A DNA stretch of 64,000 nucleotides from Carettochelys insculpta (GCF_033958435.1 NC_134150.1:37753501-37817500); one strand, 5' to 3'; positions 11,239-26,200 are shown, counted from the first letter of the stretch. Numbers and translations are program-made. The notes: a model not told the origin generated them from the letters alone.

Positions 11239-14200
11239 GTAAGAACTATTTTTCAGTGTTTTACTTATGATGCTTCCTGCTTTTACACAAACATAGTACA
11301 TTTATTAGTATATAATTAAAATTACAATTAGTGTTGTTTTTTATTCACTTGTGAATTAACAAAATTCACTCCCTTGTAGAACTCCCTTGAATATAATTTC
11401 AGTTTGCATTCATGTTGCTCACACGCTAATTTCTCAGTCCTGCCATTCTTTTCCTATCCAGAGAGAAGGCAGCTGTAGTCCTTACTAAGCAGTATTCTCT
11501 TATTCAGTCCCTGCTCCACTCATGATTCAATGTCTGAACTGTAGAGAGAAGGATCCTGGCTTCTTTTTTCCTTCCTCCTTTTATTGCTGGAAATCTGCAA
11601 TTGTAAAGGTTGAATGTAGGAGTTGGAAAGGAAACATTTGCTCAGTGGAATGAGCAGCTCTCCGTAATTAGCTTCTCAGTGATAGTTGTAGTAGGAACTT
11701 TCTCAGCAGTGTTCCTGTTTGTAGGTGAGATCCTAAATCTTTTAAATCAAAGGGAAAGAATAGTGTTCTACCTACAATGCCTGATGTGGCTCTGTACCCT
11801 TGGTAGCTGCTGTCGAAAGTAGATCCGATGTACTCTTTTGACTCACACTGCAGGTAGCGCTGGAGAGTTTGAAGGAACAAGAATCCCCCAAGATCCCTGT
11901 ATGACCAGACCTGGCCTAAAGGTCAAGGTGATGAGGGACAGGACTGTGAGGGAGTCGTAAATATTTTAAACTTGCACTTTTCTTCTCTGAACCTCCCAAC
12001 CCCAGAATAAAACGAACACCTTCAACTGCATGTATATGGGAGGAAAATGTTCTCCTTCAAGTGTATGTAAAGAAAGGTTTGTTGTCCGTCATTAATGTGT
12101 TTTACTAAGGTACTACTGTAGTAGTTGATTTTCAGGGTCTTTATGGCATACAGAAATTCGCTATCACATTGCTTATGTTCATGGGTGCCTAACTAACAAC
12201 CCTGGTTGCTTCTCATTCTGGTTGCTTGAGGGAATGTGAAAAATACTAGAAGAGGATGAGGAAAAAATAGGTTGGAAGAAGACATGCAAAGGTGGGGGTG
12301 GAGGGCTGACGGGGAGGCTAGGCCAATGTGTGGAAAACTCAACAGGTAGGTAGTAATTTCCTAATTTTGGGAACAAGCTAAAGCTATAGGCAAATGTTTC
12401 TAGTGCTGACAGACTGGACAAAATGAATGCATTTGTTGGCTTCACAAAAAACAAAGGTTGTCTTTTTACCAAAACAACAAGTTTAGATTAAAATATCATT
12501 CCCACAGCCTTGAAGAATACCAACCTGGTGTAATGAATGGACAGCTGTCCATTTTGTGAATGTTTGTTTGTTACTCTCCAGTTATTTCTGGTCTGATCTA
12601 CTACTACTTTGGCTTTTGAGCACTGTAGTAAGAGCAACGTGTCTATGTCCTTGACAGTCTCATTGTAGGTAGAAAGAAGGAAGACAAACAATGCCATTTG
12701 CGACAAGCTAGTTATAAAGTTGACTTGTGCATATAATTAAAACACTCATCAGACTCTGCTTTCCATTCCATCCATTCCCCTTGACCTCTCATCAAGTTTC
12801 TTGGCTGGAAGTTAAAGTTCCTCAAAAGTGATAAGAAAGAAAATACGCACTTTCAGGGATGTTTAACCTCTCTCCTCTGCTCTCCTTTTGAGCTCTGGAT
12901 AGCTTGCTAATATCTTAAATCAGGCCTTTTTATATTGTATTGAAGTTAAACTGTGCAAAACATTATCCCACCCTTCAGTTCAGATTTGGCCCTTTACAAA
13001 TGTCCCTCAAAACTGCCATTTCTAATTTTACTGAAAATGTATTGGAGTATCTGTTCACGATTTGAGATAAAGACGGAGCAGAAATGATCATCAAGGCTCC
13101 TGGTGAAGTATCAGAAGCTTTAGTTCATTGGTGTCACTGTGGTTTGCAAGAATTATGTGACCCATTTATGTTGGATCTGTGATTTCATCAGTTACTTGGA
13201 GTGATAAATAGAATACCTTCTTTTAGGGTAGAGGAAACTGATGGGCAGAGATGATTAATGTAGAATGCAGTAACCCCCCAAAATGCATGACTTCAAATTG
13301 CACTTAACTTGCTTTACCTTGAGTTAAGCACAATTTGAAGCCACTCTGTGGCTGTCTTTCCCCTAGCTTCCCCCCCAGCAAGGTGAGGCTGGGAAGAAGC
13401 TGCGCCTGGCTCCCAGAGTGGTGGGGAGCCAGTCGTGGCTCCCCTTTGCTTGTGGGAGCCAGGAAACTGATCAGCACCAGTGCTGGTCAGTTACCTATGA
13501 GCTGTGAGGAGCTGGAGCCTGGCTCCCTGTTTCCCCACAGTTGAAGGAAGACAGCTCATCTTACAAGGATGTTGCCAAGAACGCAACCTTCACATAAGTT
13601 GGGGGTCTAGTGTAGTGAAGAAGCTTTAAAACGGGGTATTACCGTGAGCAACCTCAGTTACCTTATCACCTGCCTTGAGCCCTCTCATTTATGCCACTTC
13701 TCTCTGCACATCACTGTATGCCTTCTCTACATGTCCCAGGAAATTAAAGAAGTATTCCAGTTTTGAGGTACAGGCTGAGCCTCTCTAGTCTGTAACACTG
13801 TCATTTGGCAACATCTATAGTCTGGCATGATTTGTAGTTAACCAGACTACTGATCATATATGTGCCCAGACTTTCCAGGGTCTCAAAGTTGACTTATAGC
13901 CACCAGTCCTGGCTCTGTGTTCTGTGCTGTTGTTTAGCTGGAGTTTACCCAAAGTGTCTTTTAAGAGTCCAATAAGCAATGGGAGTGTTGGTAATGCTGC
14001 TAGATGATATTGACCTCCTGTATCTTGTAATTCAAAACAAAACAAAGCAAATGAAAAACAAGCAAATAAAAAGCCCCTCAATTCCAAATGTTGGATTTTC
14101 CTAAGCCACTTTTAAAATTAATGATGAAGAATGACAAAAGCATTAACACAAATCTTACTGTGAATCACAACTGAACGTGGACTTTTGTAAAGTAATCTGC

Positions 14201-17200
14201 TGCCTTGACAATGGAAGGTATGTTGGTGGCGCATGGTTGAGCTGCGGAAATGTGGCAAAACTGAAATCTTTCAGCGCTTAATTGAGAATTTTAACTATGA
14301 CCATTTTGATTATGACCATGACCTTGGATTCTTTTGGTAATACAGAGAAGATTTTTCAAACTTGATTGCGTGCAGGTGGGTACCTAAATCTGTCATTACA
14401 AATCTGATTGCAGATACTTGCATTGCCTCTTTTTTTTAAATGGGAGGAACAGATTTTGAACAGCTGCCATGTTTTGTCTATTTGTATTTGTTCTGTCACC
14501 AAGTCTTGTAGTTACTCAAGAATCTAGAAATAGTACATATATTTTCTGTTCAGTTAAGCTACATTCTGTTTTCTGCTGTAGTGTCTTTATCTTCCAATTT
14601 CTTCACCTATTCATTCTTATACACCCAAGAGGTTGTTTATATAGTTAAAAAGTAGTGTCTCAAATATTAACACATTACGAATACAGAAACTTTCCCAATA
14701 CTTTTTTTATGCAGTTACCATCCCTAAAATATTTTACATGATAGTATACAAAAAAAATTAGGACTGTCAAGTGATTAAAAATTAATCATGATTAATTGCA
14801 TGATTAAAATTAATTGTGATTAATCATGCGATTAATTGCACTGAAACAATAATACTAATTTATTATAAAAGTTGCATTTTATGAATTCTGTTTTTGTCAA
14901 AGTGTGGTTATTGTTTGAAATAACATCTACCTGATTTTTCTTTGGTATCTATAAACTTTAGCACTAGTGTGATGTGCAAGGGAAGTATCACACGAGTAGG
15001 CAGAGAAATGACTGAATTGATGAACTGAAGTTTTTTTGGTTTTGTTTGTTTTTTAACGTCAAGTACTGTTCTTTTTCGTCAAGTACTGTTCTAGTCGAGT
15101 TTCAAAAAATATTTTATGGTTCAAATAAGGAACAAACAACTGGTCAGAACAACTCTACTCCAGGGGTCAATTTCAGCCCACCCCACCCTTTCTGCCCTTG
15201 TAAATCACTCACTAGTTTACACTGGGATATTCCTGGTAAGTCACTGGTAATAGAAAGTGAAGGGCCGGCTGGGAGACTCTGGGGTTAGCCTGGCACCCTA
15301 GGAAACAGAAACCTCAGATGGGTGTAACACAGTAAAACCCTAATTATTGCACCTCAGTTACCCAAAATTCTGTTTTCTCTGACACTGCCTGGTCTTGTGT
15401 GGCGTAAAACAGAATGTTGGATAGCTGGTAGATGATCTCCCCCCAGCCCTGTGGCAGCCAGAAATGGCAGCCAGCCAGCCCCATCTGGGGCCAGAAGTGG
15501 CAGCCCATTTGGGCTGACAGGGCCTCTGGACCTAGGCCACTTGCAGCTGCCAGCCTGCGGAGGCTGGAGCTCCGGCCTGGGCCAGCTGAGGCTCTCTGGC
15601 CAGGGCTGCTGGCAGCTGCCTGTGCAGGGGTGACTTGGGGCTTTCTGCAACTCAGGGGTGTCTGGGACGCCACACCTTGGGTTGCTGGGGTTTCCTACCC
15701 TGGGCCAGCAGTGGCTGCCTGCCTGGGTGCCAGCCCAGGGAGCCGTCTCTGTGGCAGCTGGTCAGAGGAACCAGCCCTGTTGCAGGCAGCAGCCTGGCTC
15801 ATGCAGCTGGCCTCCTGCCCAGTGGCAGGGGCCTGGGCAGCTGTTAACCCACTCCCTCCCACCTCCTCCCATCTCCCTGATTATACTAGGGCTGTCAATT
15901 AACATGCATTAATACCTGAGTGATGCCGGGCAGAGGAACATGTTAAAAAAATAATGTGCATTAATTGACAGCCCGAGTAGAGTCGTGGGGAAGCGGGAGG
16001 GAGCGGTTCGACAGCTAAAGAACATATTTTGTTTTTAATTGTTTAAAGAAAACCCAACCGCTTAGATTCACCAGAGAGATGATGAGACACTGCAAGGTCT
16101 AAACTATTAGCATTTAGAACAATGGTACCAGTTATCTGCATAGCATCTTGTTCTAGGTTTTCAGTGGTAAACTTGAAGGCTTTGATTTGCTTTTATTAAG
16201 AGGTGGGGAAGGACATGGGGGAGAGACTAGGAAGGATGAGACAACTAGTCAACATCGCATGCACAGATTCAAACAAAGGAAGACATACATCTGATTGATT
16301 GAGTAGTTCAGATTTGGTTTGCCTTTACAGCTGAGCGCAGGTTGAACCTTCACATGGATGGTTCAGGGAACATGTTTACAAATAATGAAATGAAAATGCC
16401 TATAAGGAGAAAAAAATCTGTACTAGACCCTCCTTCCTTTTTACATTATCCTAGCTAGCGCATCATCAATGGAAAATGCATTCCAATTCAGGTATCTCCC
16501 TCTGTGATCTTGCAGTAAAAATTCTTCTGTATAGAAGAGTGGCTACTTTTAAATTCATTATTGAATGTCCAGGGAGCTTCAAGTTTTCCCCTATAGGTTT
16601 GTATGTGTTCCAGTTGCTGATAGGATTTATATACAATGAAAGCAAGCTAATGACCTTGTAAATTTGTGAGTCTTCAAGGTGCTGCAGGACTGCTTCTTAT
16701 TTGTGAAGTTATAGACTAACAGCTACTCCTCTGAGACTCCCCACATAGTGTAGGGCAGTCCTCAGGGTTGGGTCTCCTCTGCAGTGACATATTATGGTAG
16801 CTGTGTGGAAGAAGCCAAGAGCAGCTTGAATATAACATCTCATGGAATATGTTAAATGCTTAGGGCTCAAGGATATCGAACTTTTTCAGGTAAAATAATT
16901 ACTGATTTTATTAATACTTTTCTATTTCAGCATTTTCTGGACAAACCAGTGTATAGGTTCTCTTTTCATGTAAGTCGTGAAAAAGTTACATTAGGTCTCC
17001 AGCCGCAGATAATAGAGCCAACATTTTATACTAAAGTTCTTGATTCTTTATCTAGATTAGTCATACATAATAGTGCTACTATTTAGGCTGGCAGTGCAAA
17101 ACTAAAAGTCTTCATTTTGCTGCTGTGAACAGGTTAAGGTGATCCAGAACAGCCGCAAAATTTACTGTATTTTTAAGCAGAGTGTTTAAACCTCTTTAAA

Positions 17201-20200
17201 ATAATACTAATTGTGGATAAAACAGAAGTTTGGGAATCCAAAGACCTGGGTTCTTTTATGGGTCTCCTGCAGACTTTTGTCCGTGAACTTTAGCAGGCCT
17301 CTTAATCTCCGTCCTTCAGTTCCCTCATCTGATAAGCGGTATTTACATTCTTTTAATTCTTGGTGTGATTTTGCTATCCTTGGAGAATCCTGAAGTGGAC
17401 TGGAGGACAAGCTCATGGTCCTGGAGTTTTTAACTTAAGGTGATGGTAGTCTTATCTTTGATGGTAAATTAGTTTCTGTAGAGTATCACGCTACTGTGTA
17501 GGGATGAAAATTTTGGAAATTGGGTACAAAGAGTGAATGCCATTTTTAATTTTAAAGGATCAAGTTATTTCTAATTAAATTAACAAAGTGTTATTTTTAA
17601 ACAGCTGTTTTGCTTATCAGTAAATCTTTATTTTTCTTTGCAGCTTCCTCCATACAATGACACACTTTCTTGTGGTATTAAATCCACAGGTGAGCTTTAT
17701 GACGGTAAGAAATTATTCCTTTTTCATGCCTTCTTTCAGGTCATAGGGCTTTCCTCATAGTGTTCTGATCTAGTATTTGCTGACTTTGTTAGTACAGTTC
17801 AGGTTGATTAGCATGTTTATGTGCATGTGTTTGGGAGGCTGCTTTTTCAGTACTTGCTAGCTGATTGAAATGTACAAGAATGTTTGAGAATCTTGTTTTA
17901 ACATTTTTGTAGCTAACTAAGTATGCACGCTGCTCCACTATGGTAGTTTGTGTTGTAACAATTCCATTAAAACTTTTGTAACCGAGTTTAAAAAATCGCT
18001 TAGGGCTAGTACTTAGTATGAAATTTTTAATCAAGTAACAACTAAAATAAATAGCTTGAAAAATACTTAACCATCAGTGGTCTTTGCCTTGTCTGTTAAC
18101 ATCTTAACATGAGTGTTTTTGGCAGTTGCAGCCTCCAGATGACTCTCCAAGTAGTATTCTTCTCAGTGTTTGGTATGACATTCTGTTTGTGTTGCTCAGC
18201 TGTTTTTCTAGACAATCCTTTTTTGGACAGAAAATGAATTTCAGTGTAGAATTATGTTACTGAACTGTGATTTAAAGCAGTAATGGATACTCTTCCCTCT
18301 CCCTCTCCCTTCCCCCGCACTCACATTCATAATGTTTTCCCCACACCTTAACAAGGAACATCCTGGTTTCATCATGAGTTCATATTTACCTTCCATCTGA
18401 GGACCTCCATTCTTTATAATAATCTGCATAATACTTGTACGAAGTAGATAACTCAGATGTAAAATGATAGTATTTAATGTAGTAATATGGAGAAGTTGAG
18501 GCTTGTCCAAAGTTACTTAGGAAGCTTGTGGAAAAACTGGAACTAGAACCCAGGTCTCCTTTAGCTTGCAAAATATGGTTGGTGTTTAAATTTGGGCAGC
18601 TCATTAGTGCAGCATTTGGAATAGCCATTAAAATTTTATGAAATGACAAACCCATTAGGGGATTGGATGAACATATCCAGGTAAAAGTCATTACTATAAT
18701 TTTAAGTTTGAGTGAGTGCAGTTATATGCTTGAATAAAGATTCAGGGACGCTAACCAGTCTTTTTAGTGGTGGTGATTAACAACTCTATGTAAAATCAGT
18801 GGAAACTGAGAGTGCTTAGCACCTTTTGAAAATCCAGGATTTTTTATTTCCAGACCTAAGTATGGATTTAGGTGGTTGGCTTTAAACAAGGAATTTTGAA
18901 ATAAGGATGATTATTCAAGTAGTTTTTTAAATGGTTTAGCACAAGCTGTATAGAAAATTGACTTCTGCACGTTTTTTTGCCCAGACCCTAAGTTTTCCCT
19001 TCCTCCTCTGAGATTGGTGAATGACAAATCAAACTTTTCCTGAAAAATGTCTCTTAACAGGACTGCACTATAATGTGCATGTATTGTATAATTGGGTCTG
19101 CATAAGATGAAATCAAAACTAAAATGGAAATATTTACTCACACAGTCTTGTAAATAACACTGAGGTGGCCCATTAATCACATAATCATAATATAAAATGT
19201 TATTTTATGGTGTATTGATAGTTACAGTAAACGGCTGGAGGAGCTGTTGATGCATATTATGAATAATTGCATTCTGGCTAAAAAGCTGCATGATACATGG
19301 TGCATACTAATTCTTAATACGCATTCACAGCTTTCATTATAATGCATTGACATGATACTTTGTGACATCTTCAAAGGGTATCTTGTCAATGAGCAGTATT
19401 CTTCATATCTTCAGGTTCATCCATTTCAATCCATGCAACAATAGATCCTCGAAACACCACAGAATGGATTGAAACAAAGGTGACTGGAAGCAAAGTGGAA
19501 GGTACAAAAATAACCATAAAACAAAGTTGGACTCCTTCATATTTTTCTTTAAAAAGGCACTAAATATAATGTTAAACAAATGAGATTCTGTCAAAAATTA
19601 GTGGTTGTGTGGAAATGAGTGTTGTGACCCAACCTTTACAATTCTTGTAAATAGGTAGTATTTCAGGAATTTGATTTAAGGGAGGAGTAAGTCTTAACTC
19701 CTTTTTGGGTGATCTTTTTCACTTTACAATGATTGAAAGGTATTTTTCTTATTGCAGTTTGGCTGTAGGTAATAGTTTTAAATTCCTTTGCTAGTAACCA
19801 CTTGGCTTAAGGGATTAATAGCTAGCATGTGCAATTTTTGCTCCAGGCTGTAATATAGCATACCAAGTCTTAGTCCAAAAGCAATTTTTTCAAATAAGAG
19901 TTTAGGAAAAATCCAATGCTTGAGTGTTTTCAAATTTTAATAAGCTCTAAAGAGGGATTGGAAGGTATTTGAAAATTTCAACAGGTACTAACGCACGTTA
20001 TTCCTAAAACATAAATATATTGTGATTGACATCAACTCTTTTATGCTCTGTTGCATAAAAGCAAATGTTCATGACACTGCGATATCTTCATTAATGTAGG
20101 GGTGAGCAGAATTTTATGTCTGCCCCCCCTTTTCATCCCTGCAATTAACTCCCACCCCCACCGGTCTAATAAAATCCAAATCAATGGAAATTTCTGTTAT

Positions 20201-23200
20201 GTTCATATGGGGCAGGGAGGGAGGAACACCTTTTGGCATGTGCCACTCTGTGAGGCAGCAACAAACTACAATGGTGCAGTTAGTGAGCATCCTCTCTCTC
20301 CATACAGATGGAGTCAAAGCATGTTTGGAGAACTTACCCGGCCATACCGGACAGATATTAACACCAAAAAAAAAAAAATCACTGTTTAAAGAGCCATCCC
20401 CACTTGAGCAGTCCCAGGTAGTTATCAACAGTAACATCAACTCCCTGCTCTTTAAAAGAGTGCCCCCCCCCCCCTTTTTCCCCCACCCCTTCCAGGGATA
20501 CCTTTTAAAGCAAATAAAAGAACTATACAGAAAATCAACATACTGTAATTGCACTTTAAAAAACAGAACCTGGATGCTCTTGGGGAAACTGAAACCAGGG
20601 ACTGTGCCAGTAAAAGCCTACCCCAGCTCAACTGCCTCTGCAAAATGTGATGGGGGCCAGGCCAGAAACAATGGCAGAGACTGCAGGGGGTGAGAGGGGG
20701 AGGAAGGCAGGCAGCTGAGCCAAGAGAGGTTGCAGGGAGGGAGGGAAGGAGGGGACAGGAATTGCAGCTGGCCCTCTGCGGGCAGGGAGGCAGGCAGCAC
20801 ATAAGTACAGCATGGCTGTGCACAGAAGCTACAGAGAGGCAGCAGCAGGCCCCGGTGGGGGTGTTAGGGAGGCAGGCGATTGTGCTGTTCCCCCTCCTTT
20901 TGAAATTTCATGTCCTCCAGTTTGTGCACCCCTGCATTAATGTGAATTGGTTGAAACACTGTGTGCACAAAGTTGTACAAAATTGTTATCCTGTTAGCAA
21001 ATACATAGTTAAACTAGATGAATCTGTAGTTGTAAAGTTTAATGCATTATAAATATTTACAGTTTAAGCTTAATTATCTAGCATCCCTGGGAAACTGGCG
21101 ATGCTGGATAATAAAGCGTGCTGGTTATTTGAGCTGAGCCCTGCTGCTGGCCTGCTCTGCCTGTTCCAGTCGGGGCCTGGTCCCCCGGTGTGTGTGTTAA
21201 CTGAATGTACTGGTTATCCAGGTGCTGGATAACTGAGCTTTTACTGTATTGTAAAATTGTGACCATTGTTGTTTGAAAAGGGTGATCTGAGACTCATTTG
21301 CTAGCCACACTTCTGTTTTCTGTTTTGTAAAAGGAAAACAAAAAGTTTTTAACCTCATAGAAGCAGTAATGTATGTACCACCGAAAATAACATAAGCTTG
21401 TTTTCTAATTAAATATTAATGAAAATTTGTCCTGGAAACTACTGAAATTCAGAAATCAGCCTGAATCCTATAATCTTGATTACATTATACTGTTGTTTGA
21501 TATTAATGGACATTTATGTAACACTTAGTACAGTAAAAGTGTCAGGGCAACCTGAGACATACAGTGTTAATAGATTGGTAATCTATTGATAACATATATG
21601 TTGTGGTCATTTTAGTTCCATACACTTGCAACACACAGTTCTTTGATCGGTATAAATGTGAGTTTAGTTAGGATTTTATGTTTAAGAAAACCTGATTATG
21701 ATAACATTTTGATATATTTTAATCAATTATGAGAAAATGCCTATTTATTGAAAGTTATGAAAATATCATTGTAAATTATTTTTAATTGTTCATATACTCA
21801 CTATCAGTCACTTTATATTTAAATATAATGTCTGGCTTTGATACAGTCACATTAGTTTTATTTCTTGTGACACAAAATTAGTATCATAGTTTTTTTTATT
21901 CTTAAGCTCCTGAGAAATCTGGATTTCCAAAACCAGAAATTGTAGCATTTAGATTTGATCAGAATGTAAAATATTCTGTCACTTGTGATTTGTGCCTTAC
22001 GTATTCCTAATTTAAAAAAAAAATCTTACCAGATGCAAACATGGAATTATTTGTAAAAATTGTTTGCAGATTTAAGGTGGTCTTATTTTCTATTACATTA
22101 AGATGTGCAATAATAGGGAAAAGATGGTTATTTTCATTGCACTGTGTTCCTCATTATCCAGTTGGATCCCAGCAGATTACCATGGAAGTCAGTGAGACTC
22201 CGTATGGCTGAAAGAGTACATCTGTGTTTATGTCAGGATCTGTGTCTATCTTTTCTTAGCTTGAAGTCCTGCTCAGTGTTGCAGGACAGCTTTGATACTT
22301 TGCATCTTTATTTAATTTAAAAATATTTAAAAGCCATCCTATTTCAAGACAGTGGACATTGAGGATTTATTTTGTTTATGAGGAGTGTCATTTATACTTG
22401 TTTCTGGATAACAGACTTGCCTGTTACTAATGGGCATCTTTGTGACTGGACTTTATTAACAGATATTTAACTTTCTTTTTGTTCAGGGGAAGAGTATCGG
22501 AGAATTGAATTTGGTGTTAATGAAGTTATTGAGACAGAGTCATCTGTGCTGAATAATGCTGACTACAGTATTGCGAGCACTCTGAATCCTCAGGCTCCAG
22601 AATTTATTCTTGGCTGCGCATCAACTCAGAAAACCCATAATGACATTCTTAATGAAACTAACTACAACTCCATAGACTGCCAGTTCACTGATCCTGCCCT
22701 CGCTTTAGATAGCGGGTCAAATGCTGAAAATGATAGCTTATCTGGGAGCCTTGGACAACGGGAGCGTAAGAAGAAGAAAAAAAGACCACCTGGATATTAT
22801 AATTATTTGGAAGATGCCAACGATGGCGCTCCTTCAGAGGCTCTTGTAAATGGCCATACAAATTCATCAGGACTGAATAGTATAAGCACAGAAGATACGG
22901 AAGTTGCGGGAGACATGCCATCATCAGTCACACCAAGGACTTGTAACAGCCCTGAAAATTCTGTGGACTTCATTAGTGAAGCAGTGTCTGATGATTCTGT
23001 TTCTAGTGTATTAGACAATACCAGGACTGCTGGGCAGCCTGAGTTAGGCAGTGTTACCAATTCTGAACAATTCTGCATCCTTGCAGAGTCTGGCAGAGGT
23101 AGCCCATTAAGGACAGCTGGTGTAGAACCTTATGATGGTACTGATACTACTGAAAATCTTAGTGTTACTAATGGACAAACACTTGAGTCCTCTGTTGAGG

Positions 23201-26200
23201 GTACAGCTGCCAATGGGGTAGAATTGCACACTATGGAAAGCACTGACTCAGACCAACCTAAGCCTGAGGATGCTTCACCTACTACTGAGGCAATGGCCCC
23301 AGTTTCAGGATCAGTCTTTGTTAATCAGCCTGCAAAATCGTGGGCTAGTCTTTTTCACAATTCCAAGCCCTCTGTTTCCACAGCTGTGGCCTATGTTGAG
23401 ACTAAGTGTACCCCTCCTGCCACATCTGCTCTGATCCCTGAAAAACAGGTTGAAGTCAAAGAGGGGCCTGTTCCAGTTTCTGAGGATCCTGTAGCCATAA
23501 AGATTGCAGGTATAGTTAAAACACACTAGAACGCACATTACAGTAAAGAGTAACGTATTCTTTCTTAAACAAGAGTGTACAGTATTGAAAGAGAAGACAC
23601 ATTCATATATGATTAAGATTGACTTTAATTATACAATTCTGAAAATGAGTATAGTTATTGTGGATAATTATTTCAACTCTGTCTTTTGAATACAAATTGC
23701 AATAATGTATTATATCATCTTCCAACAAGTGTATGTTAATATAAATGCTGTATATCAGCAATTAAAACTGCACTAGGCGTGGTTTAAATTCAGTGGTACA
23801 GCATTTAATTTAACAGTCTTACTGAAAGAGGTGTGTAGAAAAAAGTGTTTGCTTTCTGTTGATCTATATATAGCTGATTGCCCAGAGTTTGTGATGTTAT
23901 AATGCATACATCCAAGGAAAGAGTGTTTGAAATTCAGTTAATGTTAGTATTTCAGGTATAACATGTCATTAACAAGATTCTTTGATTTTGTTTAATCTTT
24001 TTAGGGCTATCAAATGATTAAAAACTAATTGCCGCTAATTGTGAAATTAAAAATAGTCATGATTAATTGCACTTTTAATCACATTGCTTAAATTATAAAA
24101 GAATACCATTTAATTATTTTGATTTTTTTCTACATTTTCAAATATTGATTTCCTTTGCCACACAGAATACAGTGTACAGTGTTTATATTTTGGTAATAAA
24201 TATTTGCACCCTGAAATAAAAATTTGTCAGTTCTCCTCATAGTAGTATTGTAGAACAATCTCTTTCTTGTAAAAGTGCAACTTAACAATATGGGAGATAA
24301 TGATGCCTACTTCTTGTTTACAGTGTCACCTGAAAATGAGAGCTAGCATTCACGCTGTTGTAACCAGCCTTGCAAAGCATTTCAAGTTAGTTACGCTGAA
24401 CATTTCTATTCAACCTCACATTTTGACTGCAGTTCTGGAGGACATGCTTCCATGCTGATGATGGGTTCTGCTTGATAACAGTGCTGAGCATTGTGGACCA
24501 ACTCATTCCTTTTCATCATTTGAGTCAGTTGCCTCCAACAGAAGAAGGTTGATTTCCTTTTTTGGTTGTTTCAATTCTGTACTTTCCCCATTGGAGTGAG
24601 AGTTGCTCTTTTAAGGTTTCTAACATGTTCCACACCTCATCTCTCAGATTTTTTGACCGTGCTTCAGGTTTTTGAGCTTTGGATTGAGTACTGTAGCTGC
24701 CTTTAGAAATTTCATATTGGTACCGTCTTTGCATTTTGTCACATCTGCAGTGAAAATGTTCTTAAATAGAACAGTATCTGCTGGGTTGTCATCCAAGACT
24801 GCAATAATGTGAAATATATGGCAAAATATGCGTAAAATTTCAGAGCAAGAGACTTAGTTCTCCACTAAGAAGATAGGTCACAAATTCAATTAGAATGTTT
24901 TTAATGTGTCATCACTTCTGAAAAGGTCTATGAAGCATGAAGGGGTATACGAACGTTTAGCATATCTGGCAATGCCAGCTACCAGAGCTGTCTCATTTGG
25001 GGGAAAAGGTGTGGTGGCTGCCCCAGGACCCCATGCTTTTGGGGGCCCTGTGGCAGCTGCCCCACCTAGCCTATGGATGGACGGGGAAGATTACCTGGGG
25101 CCAGGGGTCGTATGCGGCTGCAGCATGGGGCTGCCTTTCCCCAGCACTCACCACCTGGGTGGCGGAAGTGGCAAACTTCTCTGTTCTGCTGCCCTCCCTA
25201 GCCACCATTCCCTGCTTCTCCACAATGGGCTGGGAGTTTGGCAGAGTGGAGCAGGGTGCCAGTCCTACCACCCATATGTTAAGTGGTGTGAGGGAGGCAA
25301 CATCCTGCTGTTGGCTATCTCTGCAGGGTGTGCTACACCCCCACCCCCCAGGTAATTCCCCCAGCCTCATTGCTGAGTAGGAGAGGAGTGGGGTTTGGGG
25401 AACCCGGGGGGTGGGAGTGGGGTACCCAGGTCCCAGCTTGCCACTGCCTTCGGATGGCCCTGCCAGCTATAAACAATTTTCTAGTAATACCTGTTCTCAC
25501 TTTTGAGTGGCATTTGTAAGTGAAACTGGGCAGCATTATCTCCCATAAATATAAATAAACTTGTTTGTCTTAGTGATTGGCTGAACAAGAAGTAATACGG
25601 AGTTGAGTTGTACTGCAGTAAGTATTTTTATTAGGGAATTGAAAACAATTTTCTTTTTTATAGTTCAAATTCTTTTAATAAAAAATATCAAGTGAAGAGC
25701 GTACACTTTGTACTCTATTGTAATTTAAATCGTGTATTTTAAAATGTGGAAAAACACGCAAATTATTTATTATACATTTAAATTAGTATTCTTTAACAGT
25801 GGAGTAAAACTGCTTAATTGTGACTAACTTTTTAATGTAGGTAATTTGTTTTGCATTAATTTCTTGCGTTAACTATGACCGCTCTAATCCTGTTTAAAAT
25901 AAAAATAGAGCTTTATGTTTCTGTATGAAGTAAATTAAAAAAAAAAAATGGCTGCATTTGGGATGTGTGGCCAGGTCCCACCTGCCCCTCCCTAGGGCTC
26001 GTTCAGTGCAGTTGGAGCTGAGATCTGAGGCTTCTGTGGTGTGACCGGGGGCCTCTGTGGCCATAGCTGGCACCCAGCACTACTGCCTGTCCCTGCTTTG
26101 GGCCTCTGAAGCACAGCCATGACCTCACCTGCCCACCATGAGGTCCGGCTGGGTTCCTGCTAGCCAGCCTGATGCATCAGGCAGCCCATTTCACTGGGTA

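Larger units (their letters stand above)
11239..17643 (+). other. USP10: USP10 intron 2
   Basis: It holds TA-flanked elements at 13268-13612 and 13771-14025, an AT-rich hAT-end-like stretch at 14757-14850 (repeated GATTAAT motifs), and a GC-rich insertion at about 15320-15885. It also has a short MITE (15889-15974), a Penelope-like tail (16632-16738) and a MIR fragment (17226-17400). In 11239-13265, 14026-14756 and 15975-16630 I see nothing recognisable. The 156-aa ORF at 15432-15902 lies in the GC-rich insertion and shows no protein-like signature. Confidence 0.85.
17705..22486 (+). other. USP10: USP10 intron 3
   Basis: It holds a MIR fragment (18440-18560), a candidate cassette exon (19415-19501), a hAT with exact target duplication (20097-20934) and a TA-flanked element (21060-21246). 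A reptile interspersed motif (ATTACCATGGAAGTCAGTGA) lies near 22178. In 17705-18430, 18565-19400, 19502-20088 and 21250-22140 I see only AT-rich sequence. Confidence 0.85.

Noticed and set aside
15432..15902. 156-codon ORF in intron 2
   Set aside because: It lies in a GC-rich repeat insertion with overlapping ORFs in other frames, and there is no protein-like pattern.
20114..20823. Several ORFs of 120-170 codons
   Set aside because: They lie within the non-autonomous hAT element and include homopolymer runs. No transposase motif is seen.
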